In this document: one piece after another, positions 41,984 through 53,279 of the stretch
Position numbering within the stretch: position 1 is the first letter of the stretch
Layout of the letters: every line of letters starts with the position of its first letter
NCBI GenBank assembly: GCA_043228905.1
Contig: JBHGNT010000022.1
Location: forward strand, 9,052,001-9,116,000
Origin: Azolla caroliniana
Lineage: Eukaryota > Polypodiophyta
DNA length: 64,000 bases
Direction: 5' to 3'
Notes under the pieces: model-generated
Told to the model about the DNA's origin: nothing
The model's database searches: none
What the model saw: the letters and a program-made list of their open reading frames with translations, nothing else
Program-made: the position numbers and the translations under genes

Positions 41984-42623
41984 TGTCGAGAAATTGTTGC
42001 GGAATATAAATCACAATGAAGGAAACTACGCGCTGAAATACGAATCACACCAAATGCCAGAAAGACAAGATAAACAGATGTACACAGAGATTACGTGGAC
42101 ACCCTAAAATGGGGAAAACCATGGGAACAGATTTCTTCAGTATACAAATAGTGGATATACACCACATAGGGCTCTTCGCGTCTGCTGCTACTCACACAGC
42201 TATGGCGCGGCTCACGCTTCTCTCTCTCACGCTCTCTCACTCGTTCTCTTCTATACACAACAACCTCTGCACACGCATAAAGTTTGCCCTAGTTGTATAT
42301 ATACTCACACAACTTTCCGGCTATTTACATACGTAGCCCTCATGGGGCGCACACTTAGACTATTTACAATTATAGTCTCCCGAGTTGGCTATATTTACTC
42401 ATCAACTCGGCTCCTCTCTCTTTCCTATCTGGAGGGACTTGTTTGCACACATCATCATCACTATTATTACTATAATAATAAGAGTCGAATCTTCAAACAG
42501 TCAACTCACTGTTTTCGACTCTTCGATTGTCGGCTTTCCGGACAGTCGGATCTTCCTTGTCATCGACTGTCGGCCTTCCGATCAGTCGGTTCTTCCTCCC
42601 ACTGGAGGGACATATTCCCAACA
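41984..42623 (-). mobile_element. Solo LTR in the copia B 3' LTR
   Basis: 640 bp with ends TGTCGAGAAA...TCCCAACA and a perfect 5-bp duplication CTACT (41979-41983 and 42624-42628). In minus orientation it starts TGTTGGGAATATGTCCCTCC and has TATATATACAACT near 42300. The start resembles the copia C LTR family (TGTTAGGA..GGTCCCTCC). No internal domain remains. Confidence 0.88.
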
Positions 42624-42628
42624 CTACT

Positions 42629-42740
42629 CTCTACACAGTAACTATCTGTCATAGAATCATATTCTATGATACATAACTAATGAGTTACATATTCCCCATG
42701 ACTATGAGCCTTCACATTCTCCAAGAGAGAGAGTGGTGGT
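42629..42740 (+). repeat. Copia B 3' LTR, last surviving piece
   Basis: CTCTACACAGTAACTATCTG... to GAGAGAGTGGTGGT matches 7330-7440 of the 5' LTR. The remaining LTR (TATA, U5 end) is missing; the sequence changes abruptly at 42741. Confidence 0.9.
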
Positions 42741-42938
42741 CACAACCGAGTCTTAGGATCAACCACAGAAAGATGGGAATAGGGAGAAATACATGTATAT
42801 GCACACACACTGTGAACAAGAGAGTACACAAGATGTTAACATGGAAAACCCTAAGAGGGAAAAACCACGGGAGCCCACAGACTCCAAACTATCACAATGT
42901 CAAAGAATACAATAGTGATAGTAAGAAAAGGCCAAATA
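42741..42938 (-). repeat. Fragment of a copia C-family LTR
   Basis: On the minus strand, GATAGTTTGGAGTCTGTGGG..., CCCTATTCCCATCTTTCTGT and GGTTGATCCTAAGACTCGG match the 3' half of the copia C 5' LTR (about 8366-8536). Truncated at both ends, by the copia B LTR break and by the copia D LTR. Confidence 0.8.
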
Positions 42939-43104
42939 TGTTATTTCTTACTATTTACGCATAGGTATAAAAACTAATAGAAATGAGGGTTTCTTGTGCA
43001 CCCAAAAAGTTTTGTATTTTTCCTCTGTCTGTGTGCTATTCGACATTTTCTCTGCAAGTAAGGAAAAACAAAAGCTCGTCTGTCTCCATCGTTCTTCTCC
43101 AACA
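42939..43104 (+). repeat. Short 5' LTR of copia D
   Basis: TGTTATTTCTTACTATTTAC...CTTCTCCAACA, 166 bp, ending one base before the primer site TGGTATCAGAGC (43106-43117). No 3' partner survives, so the left end is inferred from the TG and from the end of C-family LTR sequence. The length suits copia lineages with short LTRs. Confidence 0.65.
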
Positions 43105-43105
43105 A

Positions 43106-43117
43106 TGGTATCAGAGC
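43106..43117 (+). other. Primer binding site of copia D
   Basis: TGGTATCAGAGC, exact initiator tRNA-Met complement. About 475 bp of non-coding leader follow before gag. Confidence 0.9.
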
Positions 43118-43593
43118 TTGGACCTCGTGAGATTGTGTGTGGCAGCAAGCATCCGACCTTTCTGCGTTTCCCCCCTCTGCACATGCTATTTTTTCAAGAC
43201 CTCGACAAAGGTAATATCTAGTACGCTTCTCATCTGAACATTTCCTTTTTGTGTGCCAATCTTTTGGGGAAAAAAAAATAGACCTTTGGTGAAAGCTAGA
43301 AACAAAGAAGACTCACTGTTTCTAGCATACAAAGTGAGAATTTACAAGTAAAAGAACTTGTATTTGGTTTTCCCGATGCTTGATCACTTGATGTCACTTG
43401 ATGTGAGTTTCTGACGTTGAAGTTACGTCTTAGTTGCAGTCCTTTTGCCTTGGCTGATATAAGAGAGAGGTGTTGTCCGCAATCGAACACAAACACCTAC
43501 CCTAGAACACAGTTTGAGTCTAGGTAGTGAGTAGTGTCTCAACTATTGTTAGTTGCTTATATTTGGGATTGACCAAGTTTACCTAGCATCCAA

Positions 43594-44976
43594 ATGGCTG
43601 CCTCTGAAATGTCTGAGGTTTCAAGTACCTCACGCGGTGGTTCATTCAACTCCCATAGAAATCACTCTATGGGTGGAAAAGACCACCTTGAGATCCGTAA
43701 ATTTGACGGATCCAACTTTGCCCTGTGGAAGAATCAGATGAGAGATGTCCTGATTCAAAGAAGGCAATTAAGAGCTATAAGTGGTGAAGCCAAGAGACCC
43801 GAGGGCATGACCAAGGAAGATTGGGAAGAGCTTGATCTCTTGGCAATGTCTACCATAAGGCTGCACCTAGCTGACAACGTGTATTTCACGGTCTTGGACT
43901 GTGACTCAGCTGAAAAGCTATGGACTAAACGATCCAGTACATACGAAAAAGAGACCGCATCAAACAAAGTTTATCTAATGAGAAAACTTTATGATCTTCG
44001 AATGAAGGACAACGACAGTGTCGCCTCTCATTTGAATGATTTTGATGCATTATGGTCACAATTACTGGCTCAGAAAATGATTTTTGATGATGAGCTGAAA
44101 TGTGTATTTTTGTTATGCACTTTGCCTAGCTCATGGAACACTTTTTGCACCGCTATTAGTGCAAGTGCACCAAATGGGAAATTAGTCTATAATGACATAT
44201 GTGGAGCTCTTTTGGGTGAAGAAATTCGTAGAAAATTTGTGATTGCATCACACAATGGAGATGCATATAATGTTTCTGATGTTGGTCCTTGCAAGAACCA
44301 ACACCGTGGTAGGAGCCAAACAAGAAATAGTAGTGGAAATGATAGAGGTAGAAGCAAATCTAGGAAGAAAAATATGGAGTGTTATTACTGTCATAAAAAG
44401 GGACACCTTAAGAAAGATTGTTATGCCCTAAAAAATAAGGAGAAAGATAATGCTAGAGGGCATGGTAGACAATCTAGTGGTCCTTCTTCCTCGGTGGAAA
44501 TAGAGGAAGTAAATGCAACATGTGATGAGACAGACATCTTGGTCCTAGATGATGTTAGCACACATGCTGGGGTGAACACGGTCTTTTCCCCATCACATAC
44601 GTGGTTGTTGGACTCCGGTGCATCATTTCATGTGACTCCACATAGAGAGTGGTTCACATGTTATGAAGCCAAGTCACTTGGGAAAGTTCGACTTGGAGAC
44701 TCACATCAATGTGATGTGATTGGCATTGGAGATATCTCAATGCATTTTAGTGATGGTTCTCATCTAACCATTAAAGATGTACGCCATGTTCCTCAACTAA
44801 CTCGTAGTTTGATTTCCGTTGGTCAGCTTGATGACAACGGATATAAGGTGATGTTTGCTTCTCAATCCTTTCGTATAACGAAAGGAAATATGATTGTCGC
44901 AAAAGGGAACAAAGTTGGTTCCCTCTACCCTTTATTTGTTCATCAAAAGGAACACCTGTTGGCTGTCACAGAATAG
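43594..44976 (+). pseudogene. Copia D gag and protease
   Basis: 460-codon frame from ATG 43594. Gag core: HLEIRKFDGSNFALWKNQMR, LWTKRSSTYEKETASNKVYL, MKDNDSVASHLNDFDALWSQ. A knuckle CYYCHKKGHLKKDC is near 44380 after a basic SRSK-type stretch. Protease is WLLDSGASFHVTPHREWF. TAG at 44974-44976 separates it from the integrase, which continues in the same frame, so a single stop (CAG to TAG fits) breaks the polyprotein. More AT-rich codons than copia C. Confidence 0.88.
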
Positions 44977-45914
44977 CCAATGACGAGCATTTGGCATGGT
45001 CGTTTGGGCCACATGTCAAGAAATGGCATGGAAATCTTATCTCGTTATGGCCACTTACCTAAGTTGTCATTCTCTGATTTTGCCTTATGTGAGCATTGTC
45101 AGCATGGTAAGCAAACTAGAAGTGCACATAAGACCAATGTTAACTCATCCACTAAACCATTGGATCTTGTCCACACGGATGTTTGTGGACCTATGCCCAC
45201 AAGATCTTTGGGCGGTACACTATATTTTGTTACTTTCATTGATGATGCCACTAGGAAAGTTTGGGCTTATCCAATTAAGGGAAAGGATGATGTATACCCC
45301 ACTTTCAGAAAAAGGCTTAGTTCGGTTGAGTTGGAAAAGGACATAAAGCTAAAGGCCTTACGTTCAGACAATGGAGGTGAGTATACCTCTCATGAATTTG
45401 ATGACTTTTGCAAGTCTAGAGGCATTCGGAGAGAGTTTACAGCTCCTTACACCCCTGTCCAAAATGGTGTGGCTGAGAGGATGAACAGAACCATCCAGGA
45501 CAGAGTTGTCTCTATGCTACACCATGCAAACCTCTCGCAAGGTTTTTGGGCAGAAGCTGTTTTAACAGCAGTCCATGTGATTAACCTATCACCGAACATA
45601 ACCATAGGTCTAAAAGTGGCACAAGAGTTGTGGACAGGCAAGACACCTCATTATGCTCATCTTAGAGTTTTTGGATGCGAAGCATATGTACACATTCCAA
45701 AAACCTTAAGAAAGAAATTAGACTATAAATGCAGAAAATGTATATTTCTTGGTTACGGAATTGATGGGTAGTTTGGATATCGCTTATGGGATCCTGACAC
45801 ATGTATTGTGGTTAGAAGTAGTGATGTTGTTTTTTATGAGAACAAAATGCATAAACAAACCGTAAAGGAGGTAGAAGTGAGAAAGGTTGCATTTAAAGAT
45901 AGTACACCTTTTAT
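44977..45914 (+). pseudogene. Copia D integrase, truncated
   Basis: Pre-integrase IWHGRLGHMSRNGMEILSRY...CEHCQHGKQTRSAH. Core LVHTDVCGPMP, FIDDATRKVWAYP, LRSDNGGEYTSHEFDDFCKS, NGVAERMNRTIQ (D,D,E intact). TAG at 45769-45771 in GIDG-FGYRLWDP. The frame continues to VRKVAFKDSTPFIT, where it meets the truncated LTR of copia E at 45915. RT, RNase H and 3' LTR are missing. Confidence 0.88.
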
Positions 45915-46160
45915 CACTACTCTACCCATATGTGTGTTCCATGAACACTTTTATACAAGTCCTCGAAGGACTGACCAAAGTACTGACCGTACTTCAATTC
46001 TCTTTAAGAGCTCCTACACTAACTCCCAAATATATTCCTCACGGAATATCTTTCCTAACGGCCTCCCGGTTTACGCACTCGGCCTAACCGATCGGTCCCA
46101 ACCGATCCGGTCCTCGGCTTCTTCAGCCGATCCGGCCGATGTTGAGCTTGTCTCTCAACA
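45915..46160 (-). repeat. Copia E 3' LTR, truncated
   Basis: 246 bp starting (minus) TGTTGAGAGACAAGCTCAAC at 46160; nearly identical to 51217-51464. The part equivalent to 51063-51216 (R/U5 end) is absent and copia D integrase abuts directly. Confidence 0.92.
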
Positions 46161-49100
46161 CTCCCCCTCAAGCTCAACTTGAGGCTCTTCGGGATCTTCG
46201 GGCTCACAGCTCCGGTTCCACCTGGCTTCACGCCTCGCTCGCGCTCCACGGCATGTTTGACTCCGCGTGCTTCGACCCTTCCGGTCGGCTTGTCTGCTCA
46301 TGTGGCCCTTATCAGCTCTTCTGCTATTGCGGTGTTGACGCTTCTCCTGCTGCCTTTTCTTCCGCTTGGGCCTCGGTTGATTCAGCGTATCTGAATCAAC
46401 CATCCAAACCGACTCAGCTACCTCCGATCGGTTTTCGCTCTCGTCCGAGTTGGCTTTCTCCAACTCGTCTTCAGTCTTCTCGCCCTCGGTGGCGTCATCT
46501 TCCCCATGCGTGGTTGGCTTTGGCTCTCTCCTTCGGTTGCTCCCCTTCTGTCCGCTTCCGGACTTTTCCGCGGGTCCGCCCTCGGCTTCTTCAGCCAATC
46601 CGAAGTCGAACTCGACAACCGAGTCAACCGACTCGGTGTCGCGGAGGCCGTTCCTTTCCTGCTGCTTTGCTTGGTCGTTCGGAACTGTTCTCCCCCTCAA
46701 GTTCGGCACGTCAAGGTGACGCAACCCAAGCACACCTGAGAATTGCCGCAACTTGTCTAGACCAAGAGGCTTGGTGAAGATGTCGGCAGTCTGCCGATCC
46801 GTCGGAACGTACTGAAGTTCAACTTCACCGGAAAGGACACGCTCACGGACGAAATGGTAGTGCACCTCAATGTGCTTGGTCTATGCGTGGAAAACGGGGT
46901 TTTTCGCGAGTTGGATGTTGTTGAGGTTGTCGCAGTAGATCGTCGTTGGATCGGACACCTCCACCTGCAGATCCTTAAGTAGCCGCTTCAACCATATGGC
47001 TTCGCATGTCGCGACAGCCGCTCCTCGGTACACAGCTTCGGTGCTCGACAGTGCAACTGTCGACTGCTTCTTACTACTCCACGCGATCGTGGCAGTCCCG
47101 AGGGAGAACGCGTATCCGGACGTTGATCGACGATCGGCGGCGTTGCCAGCCCAATCAGCATCGGTGTAGCCGACTAACTGCGCGGCTGCACTGGTCCGAT
47201 ATAGCAGTCCGCGGTCCTTAGTGCCGCTTACGTACCGCAGTATGCGTTGCGCACACTGAAGGTGCTCCTCGGTAGGTCGCGCCATGAACTAACTGATCAC
47301 CCCGACTGGATAATTGAGGTCGGGTCGGGTGATGGTCAAGTATATGAGGCTTCCGACAATTTGTCGGAACCTCGTCGGGTTGCATACCTTTCCCGTATCG
47401 GGATGAAGCTTGATGGTTCTGTCCAGAAGAGTCGAGACGGACTTACAGTCAGCCATCCCGAGTTTGAAGAGCATACCCAGCACGTAATGACGTTGGCTGA
47501 TCAATATTCCTTTGGGGATACGGATCACTTCGATCCCGAGGAAGTAATGAAGGTCCCCCAAATCCTTCATGTCGAACGATGCTGCAAGCTGGAGCTTCAC
47601 GCGGTCGATTTCACCTAGGTCAGCGCCGGTGATGAGCAAGTCATCGACATATATTAGAATACTAACCGGTCCGAGTCGACCTTTCCGGATGAACAGGGAA
47701 GAGTCCGATTTTGACGTGACGAAGCCCATCCGACGCAGTTGTTGCGTGATCTTTGCGTTCCAGGCACGCGGGGCTTGCTTCAGTCCGTAAAGGGACTTCT
47801 TCAGTCGGCATACTGCCGAGGAGTTCGTTCCGGAGTGAAATCCGGGGGGTTGTGCCATGTACACTTGTTCCTCAAGGTCACCTTGCAGGAACGCATTCTT
47901 TACATCCATTTGATGTAGGTGCCACCCCTTGGCCGCGGCTACTGCAAGCATAACACGGACGGTCATCATTTTCGCGACCGGCGCAAATGTCTCATCGTAG
48001 TCGATGTCGTGTTTCTGCGCATAGCCCTTTGCCACTAGCCGAGCCTTGTACCGGTTGACCGAGCCATCGGTGTTGTACTTGACTTTGTACACCCACCTAC
48101 ACCCGATCGGTTTTACCCCTTTTGGAGCGTCAACCAGGCCCCAGGTCTCGTTCTCCGCCAATGCGTGCATCTCTTCCTCCATCGCGGCACGCCAATTCGC
48201 GTCTTTAGCCGCTTCTGAGTAGCTCTCTGGCTCACGCACTTCCGCTACACGGGTCATGTACGCATAATGATGCGCCATGTACTCGTTGTATCCGAACCGC
48301 AAAACAGGATTCTTCTGGCGGGTAGATCGGCGTAATCTCACATTAGCCGATGTTGAGGCCTTCTCGGTCGACGCGGACTTCACCTTCAAAGACCGGTCAC
48401 CGGTTCCCTCGGAGTCAGACTCGCGTCGGTCTGACTCGTTCCTATCCGTGCCGGAATCCGACACCTTCTTCTTCCCTTTCTCTTTGCGCGTAAGCCGTCT
48501 CCTCGGCTTCCTGCGCGGGGAATGCACGGCCGAGTCTCCAATACTCGCCGGCTCTTCATCGGACTGATCGTACCGACTCAGTCGTCCAATCGATCCAGTT
48601 AAACGGAGTGAAATCGGACTCTCTTCACGGGTCTCAATTTCGGGCTCATCCGTAGGCATCTCGGCCTTGCTAACCTCATCGTCAGAGCTCGGATTGGGGG
48701 CAGGGTTCGGAGTCGGGGGCAGGTACCAGAACGCAGACTCGTCAAACACAACGTCGCGGCTGACACGCGCTTATTTGGTGCGAGGGTTATAGCACTTATA
48801 ACCCTTCTGTTCGTCCGAGTAATCGACCAAGATGCATTTCTCGGCCTTTGCGTCCAGATTCCTCCTTTTCTCCTTCGGTATATGCACATACGCAATGCTA
48901 CCGAACACCCTCAAGTGTCGCAAGTTCGGCTTCGTTCCGAAATATAGCTCGTGCGCCGACACTTTGTCTCCGATCCGGTTCTGGATGTATACCGCAGTCC
49001 TTACCGCCTCGGCCCAGTAGAACTTGGGCAAGCTCTTCTCCTCCAGCATTGCCTGTGCCGCTTCCACAACTTACCGATTCTTCCTCTCGGCCACTCCGTT

Positions 49101-50990
49101 CTGCTCCGGCATGTATCTACAACTGAATTCGCGGCGAATTCCCATTTATTGTAGGTAACCGTTGAATTGACCGGAAAAGTACTCTTTCCCGCCATCCGAC
49201 CGCAAGCACTTGATCTTTCGTCCCATTTCCGTTTCCACGAACCCTTTGAGGTCCCGGAAACAGTCAAAGACTTTGCTCTTCCTCTCAATGAGGTAGATCC
49301 ACATGAGCCGCGTGTGGTCGTCGATGAAGGAGACGAAATATCGACTCCCGCCAAGGCTAACGTTTTGTGTCGGCCCCCATACATCGGAGTGTATAAGGTC
49401 GAGCTTGTTCCGGCTCCGGTTTCGCTCGTTGGGGAAAGGAAGTCAGTGTTGCTTCCCGAGCTGGCAGGCTTCACAAATTTGTGCCTTTCGGCCACTAAAT
49501 TTGGGCAATCCGAACACCACTTGTTTCGATTGCAGGTCTTGAAGCCGCTGGTAGTTGACGTGGCCTATCCGCTTGTGCCACAAGTCGATGTCTGACTCGG
49601 ATTTTTGTCCCTTCGTGAACATTGCGGCGCCGCCGTCAGTGGAGTCGAGGATGAACATCCTCCCGTCTCTATGCCCTTGCGCAATCACACGGCCTTCTTC
49701 CTCAATGAAGCACCCGAGGTGTGTAAACCGAACCTCCATCCCTTGGTCGACGATCTGTCCGACCGAGACTAAATTTTTCGTGATTGTCGGAATGTGCAAC
49801 ACGTTCATGAGTTTCCCTTTCTGCCCAACATGGCTAAGGGGAACTTCTCCGACATTCGCGATCGGATGCGGAGTGTCGTCTCCAGTTGCGACTACTCCAG
49901 GTTGTATTGGTTTTTCAAGGTACGAGAACCACTCCTTATGGCTCGTCATGTGGTTTGTCGCTCCGGAGTCTACGTACCACACCTCGTCCGATCTCGGGGT
50001 GGTCTGTTTCATTGAGTTTGCTTCGTGTCTCGTCACGAAGGCAGTCCCTTCTCCAGCTCTCCCGGAGTCTTCGGCGTAGTGCGATCGCTGCCGATTTCCC
50101 TTGTCGGTATGTCTGGAGCCATTTCCGGAACCAGTTCTCTCCGAATCGGCGCGCTTCTTCCAGCACTCACTTTCCTTGTGGCCTTTCTTGCCACAGTACC
50201 AGCACTCCGCAATGGACTTCCCTTGCCGGTTCTCATCGCTTCGACTCCCCCTGTTTCCGGAGGGTTCGGAGTTGCTGTCGGCATCACTTCGGTGCCTTCT
50301 TCCTTGATCTCGTCGGCCGCCTCCATTGCGCGCCGACTCGCCTCGTCCTCCACGTCCACGGGGCCTATCTCCCTCCATGTACAGCATTCTGTTGTCGGTG
50401 TGCGTGCTTGTAGACGCACCCGCGTGGTTCTCCTCTACCAGGAGCATTGACTGTAAGTCGAAAAAGGACGGCGTATTCTCCCGGGTACACACCGCCGTCC
50501 AGAACGCTCCGAACTTCGACGCCAAACCTCCGAGACAGATCTGGACCATCTCACTCTCCTCGATATTCATCTCTATGGAGGTGAGGGAGTCGCAGATATC
50601 CTTGATCTTCGAGGTATAGTCTGCCACCGACAAGTCGCGTTGTCGTAGGTTGCTCAACTCCTGTCGGAGCTGAAGCTTCCTGGCTGTGGTGCTCGCGGCA
50701 AAGATCTTCTTCAGATTTTCCCACGCACCCTTCGGCGTCTTTGCATCCCGAACATAGCTCAATAGTTGTTCGCCCACACACGACGTGAAGCAGTATAATA
50801 CCCTGCTCGCCGATTGTTCCCACGACAGGAAGTCTCTGTGTGTCGATTCGGGTGCCGCATCATTAGCTCCTTCGACATAACTCCAGTAGCCGTGCCCGAG
50901 CAGGTACTGGTGCATCTTGTAAGACCAAGACGCGTAGTTGGTTCTGTCGAGCTTCTCTGTTGGAAGCGAGCTCGCCATGCCTCTATCCAT
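46155..50990 (-). pseudogene. Copia E gag-pol polyprotein with several stop codons
   Basis: Gag (MDRGMASSLPTEKLDRTNYA..., knuckle CWYCGKKGHKESEC) and protease VWYVDSGATNHMTSH. Pre-integrase LWHKRIGHVNYQRL...CEACQLGKQH. TGA 49443-49445 stands where Arg fits. Integrase core: LIHSDVWGPTQ, FIDDHTRLMW, LRSDGGKEYF, NGVAERKNR. Two TAA stops lie near 49146 and 49072. TAA 48771-48773. RT: WVYKVKYNTDGSVNRYKARL, MTVRVMLAVAAAKGWHLHQM, LIYVDDLLITG. TAG 47289-47291 for Gln (ISQFM). RNase H: GYTDADWAGNAADRRSTSG, then TKHIEV.YHFVRERVL. After DIFTKPLGLDKLRQF there are about 190 extra charged residues ending VELEGEC-stop across the PPT into the LTR. Confidence 0.9.
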
Positions 50991-51050
50991 CGTTCTTCTT
51001 GTTCTTCTTCGTCAAGCTGTGTCGGCTGTAGAGAGGTTCTCAACCCTCAC

Positions 51051-51062
51051 GCTCTGATACCA
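51051..51062 (-). other. Primer binding site of copia E
   Basis: TGGTATCAGAGC on the minus strand, touching the LTR end TTTCTACA. Confidence 0.92.
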
Positions 51063-51464
51063 TGTAGAAAGTAGCGTGCGGAAGCAAGTATGAAGACAGA
51101 ACAGAAGGAAGAACACTCAGGTTTAATGGAGAGCTTGAGCTTACGCAGTATACGCGAGAGAGACAGAGAGAGTGAGAGAGAGAAAACACAAGAACTATAT
51201 TCAACAAAAAACTCGATTCACTACTCTACCCATATGTGTGTTCCATGAACACTTTTATACAAGTCCTCGAAGGACTGACCGAAGTACTGACCGTACTTCA
51301 ATGCTCTTTAAGAGCTCCTACACTAACTCCCAAATATATTCCTCACGGAATATCTTTCCTAACGGCCTCCCGGTTTACGCACTCGGCCTAACCGATCGGT
51401 CCCAACCGATCCGGTCCTCGGCTTCTTCAGCCGATCCGGCCGATGTTGAGCTTGTCTCTCAACA
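51063..51464 (-). repeat. Copia E 5' LTR
   Basis: 402 bp: minus-strand TGTTGAGAGACAAGCTCAAC... to CTTTCTACA. TATAAAAG near 51252. Pyrimidine/GA-rich leader (51150-51185). Confidence 0.93.
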
Positions 51465-52240
51465 CTACAACATTCATATTACAAGAGTTCATATTATAAC
51501 ATGAGTCCAATATTACAAATATTATTAGTATTGAATTAACTGATCACTAAGGAATACAATGTAATCAATAATGAATAAACAAAAAATGAACTTGAGGGAA
51601 CAATATTGAACCACCTGGAATGCATATTGCATGCGGTGATGAACAATGTTAGTACTAAACAATCAAGACCTTCATGCTTGTTTGTTCGGTCATCCAAAGC
51701 CTAAGTCAAGTGGACACAAAACATACAATGTAATGAACAATGTTCTAAGTACTAATACAAGTTATACAACTAAACATTTAAGACCTTCAGTACTAAATAA
51801 TCAGTACTGAAACAACTTATCACCAAGGAATACAATGTAATCAGTAATGTTAGTACTAAATCAACAAAAAACAAACCTGAGGGAGCAATACTCAGTGGTA
51901 TAAGAATAGAACCAAATGTAAAATTATGGAATCATAGTATAAAAATTACATAATAGCTTAATCACATACCATAGGAGTGTACTTTCAAACCCCAAGCTAA
52001 GTACCATTCGGTGCCAATTGTACTTTTACAATCCAAACATATATTTTCTTTCTCAAAATGGTACTTAACACATAACAAATTATATGTGTGCAAGCATGGT
52101 GCAATGATAGCATCCATAGCCTCAAGCTTGAATCCATGGCTACAGAATACACACCTTTAGTAACGAGACACAACATACAATATATTAGCACCGATGATAT
52201 TTTATGCCATAGAAGGTCAAAAAGGAAAAATATAAACCAT
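51465..52240. repeat. AT-rich non-coding region with a diverged direct repeat
   Basis: No supportable gene. GGAATACAATGTAATCA.TAATG plus neighbouring CAACAAAAAA..AACCTGAGGGA.CAATA occurs near 51550-51610 and again near 51828-51895, about 280 bp apart, suggesting an old duplication. GTACTAA/AGTACTGA motifs recur between. Confidence 0.5.
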
Positions 52241-52249
52241 TACCGTGAT

Positions 52250-53147
52250 ATAGTAATACTTGTAATGGTACTTTCCATGCAAGCGGGGTGCTCAACTACG
52301 TCTGGACATAGAGTATCTAAACCTTTCTCTTTTAGACCCTTCATCAAACATGTCAGGTTCTCAGAATGCAGCGTTAAGGCTGACAACTTATCATCAATTT
52401 CAGAATGAGAAGACCTCCATGTCTCAAGATCTTTCTTCTATGCTCCCAGTTGAGTACCCATATTTGTCAGCTCCTTCAACTCCTCTTTCAACACATCACT
52501 TTCAGAATTTTGGATTTTGATGCAATCCATTCATATGTATTTGATATAGATGAGAATTGCCTCTTTGCTGCCATCTCACCAAATGAAACTTCTTCCAAAT
52601 CGGCAAGCAATGCTTTCATTCTTGTTTGCATGGAAGCTATGCAACGCAACAATCGCTAGACTTCATGCTTTTCTGTTAGTGTGGCTCTTTGTTTTGCAAT
52701 ATGTTCCGTCAACACAAGTGTCCTGGCTAGTATTTCAATATGAGAGATACCCTCAAACTTCATAGTAGTGTTCGTACTTGAGGACCCTCTATAATGTGAT
52801 GATCGATGATGAGCGAAATCATCCCAATCAACTTCAATGCCACCATGAAGTTCACATGCAAATGCAGGTGCAAAAACAGTTCCTACCTCATTGTTTAGGA
52901 CATGTTGCGCATTATAAACTTGTTCATATCGTGACTTCAGTTCAGTGATATAATCCTTCTTCAATAGGCCGATGTGGAAACCTCTCCTTGAATCGGGTTG
53001 TGATGAACCCCAAGTTTTCATCATCCACATGTCTAGGTCTTCATAAGTGTAAAGTCGTTCACAATGGAAATAACCCCCTCCTAATGTGTACCTCGAAGGA
53101 TGTTTTTGTACTTCTTTCCATGAGTTGTTGAAAACTTCGACCTCCAT
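52250..53147 (-). pseudogene. Unidentified protein-coding remnant with coiled-coil C-terminus
   Basis: ATG at 53145-53147 opens a 163-codon frame (MEVEVFNNSWKEVQKHPSRY, LYTYEDLDMWMMKTWGSSQP, FHIGLLKKDYITELKSRYEQ, EVDWDDFAHHRSSHYRGS). After TAG at about 52656 the same frame runs on: RCIASMQTRMKALLADLEEV, WIASKSKILKVMLKEELKEL, another TAG, then LETWRSSHSEIDDKLSALTL and CPDVVEHPACMEST, for about 310 residues in all. The second half is coiled-coil-like. Both stops could be CAG-to-TAG. An in-frame stop lies six codons upstream of the ATG. I do not recognise the family; a domesticated or transposon-borne gene is possible. Confidence 0.5.
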
Positions 53148-53279
53148 CTGGTGGGGGTGATCTTACTTTCTTAGATGGGGGTCCTTTTTCTTTCCTTGTA
53201 TGGTGTGTTGACATTTGCTTTGACCATTGTCTTCTTCGTGGGTGTCTTTGTCATGTGAGTCCTATCTCTCTTCTGTGCC

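Larger units (their letters stand above)
7239..42740 (+). mobile_element. Copia B, the host element of the nest
   Basis: A Ty1/copia element whose parts are spread over 35 kb: 5' LTR 7239-7698, gag start 7871-8092, then copia C, gag/PR/IN 13598-15991, then gypsy G0 with all its contents, RT/RNase H 34260-35808, and a 3' LTR in three pieces (35809-35840, 41922-41983, 42629-42740) separated by gypsy G3 and a solo LTR. The pieces join in the correct order and strand. It inserted in copia A' at 7238; the left flank is TTTCC. The 3' LTR is truncated at 42740, so the other target duplication is lost. Confidence 0.85.
45915..51464 (-). mobile_element. Copia E, nearly complete copia element
   Basis: Minus strand: 5' LTR 51063-51464, primer site 51051-51062, single gag-pol coding region 50990-46155, polypurine tract, and 3' LTR 45915-46160 truncated by about 155 bp at its outer end. 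Same family as copia A, A' and B by gag, PPT and LTR start. Its frame is preserved almost throughout and broken mainly by point stops. Confidence 0.92.
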
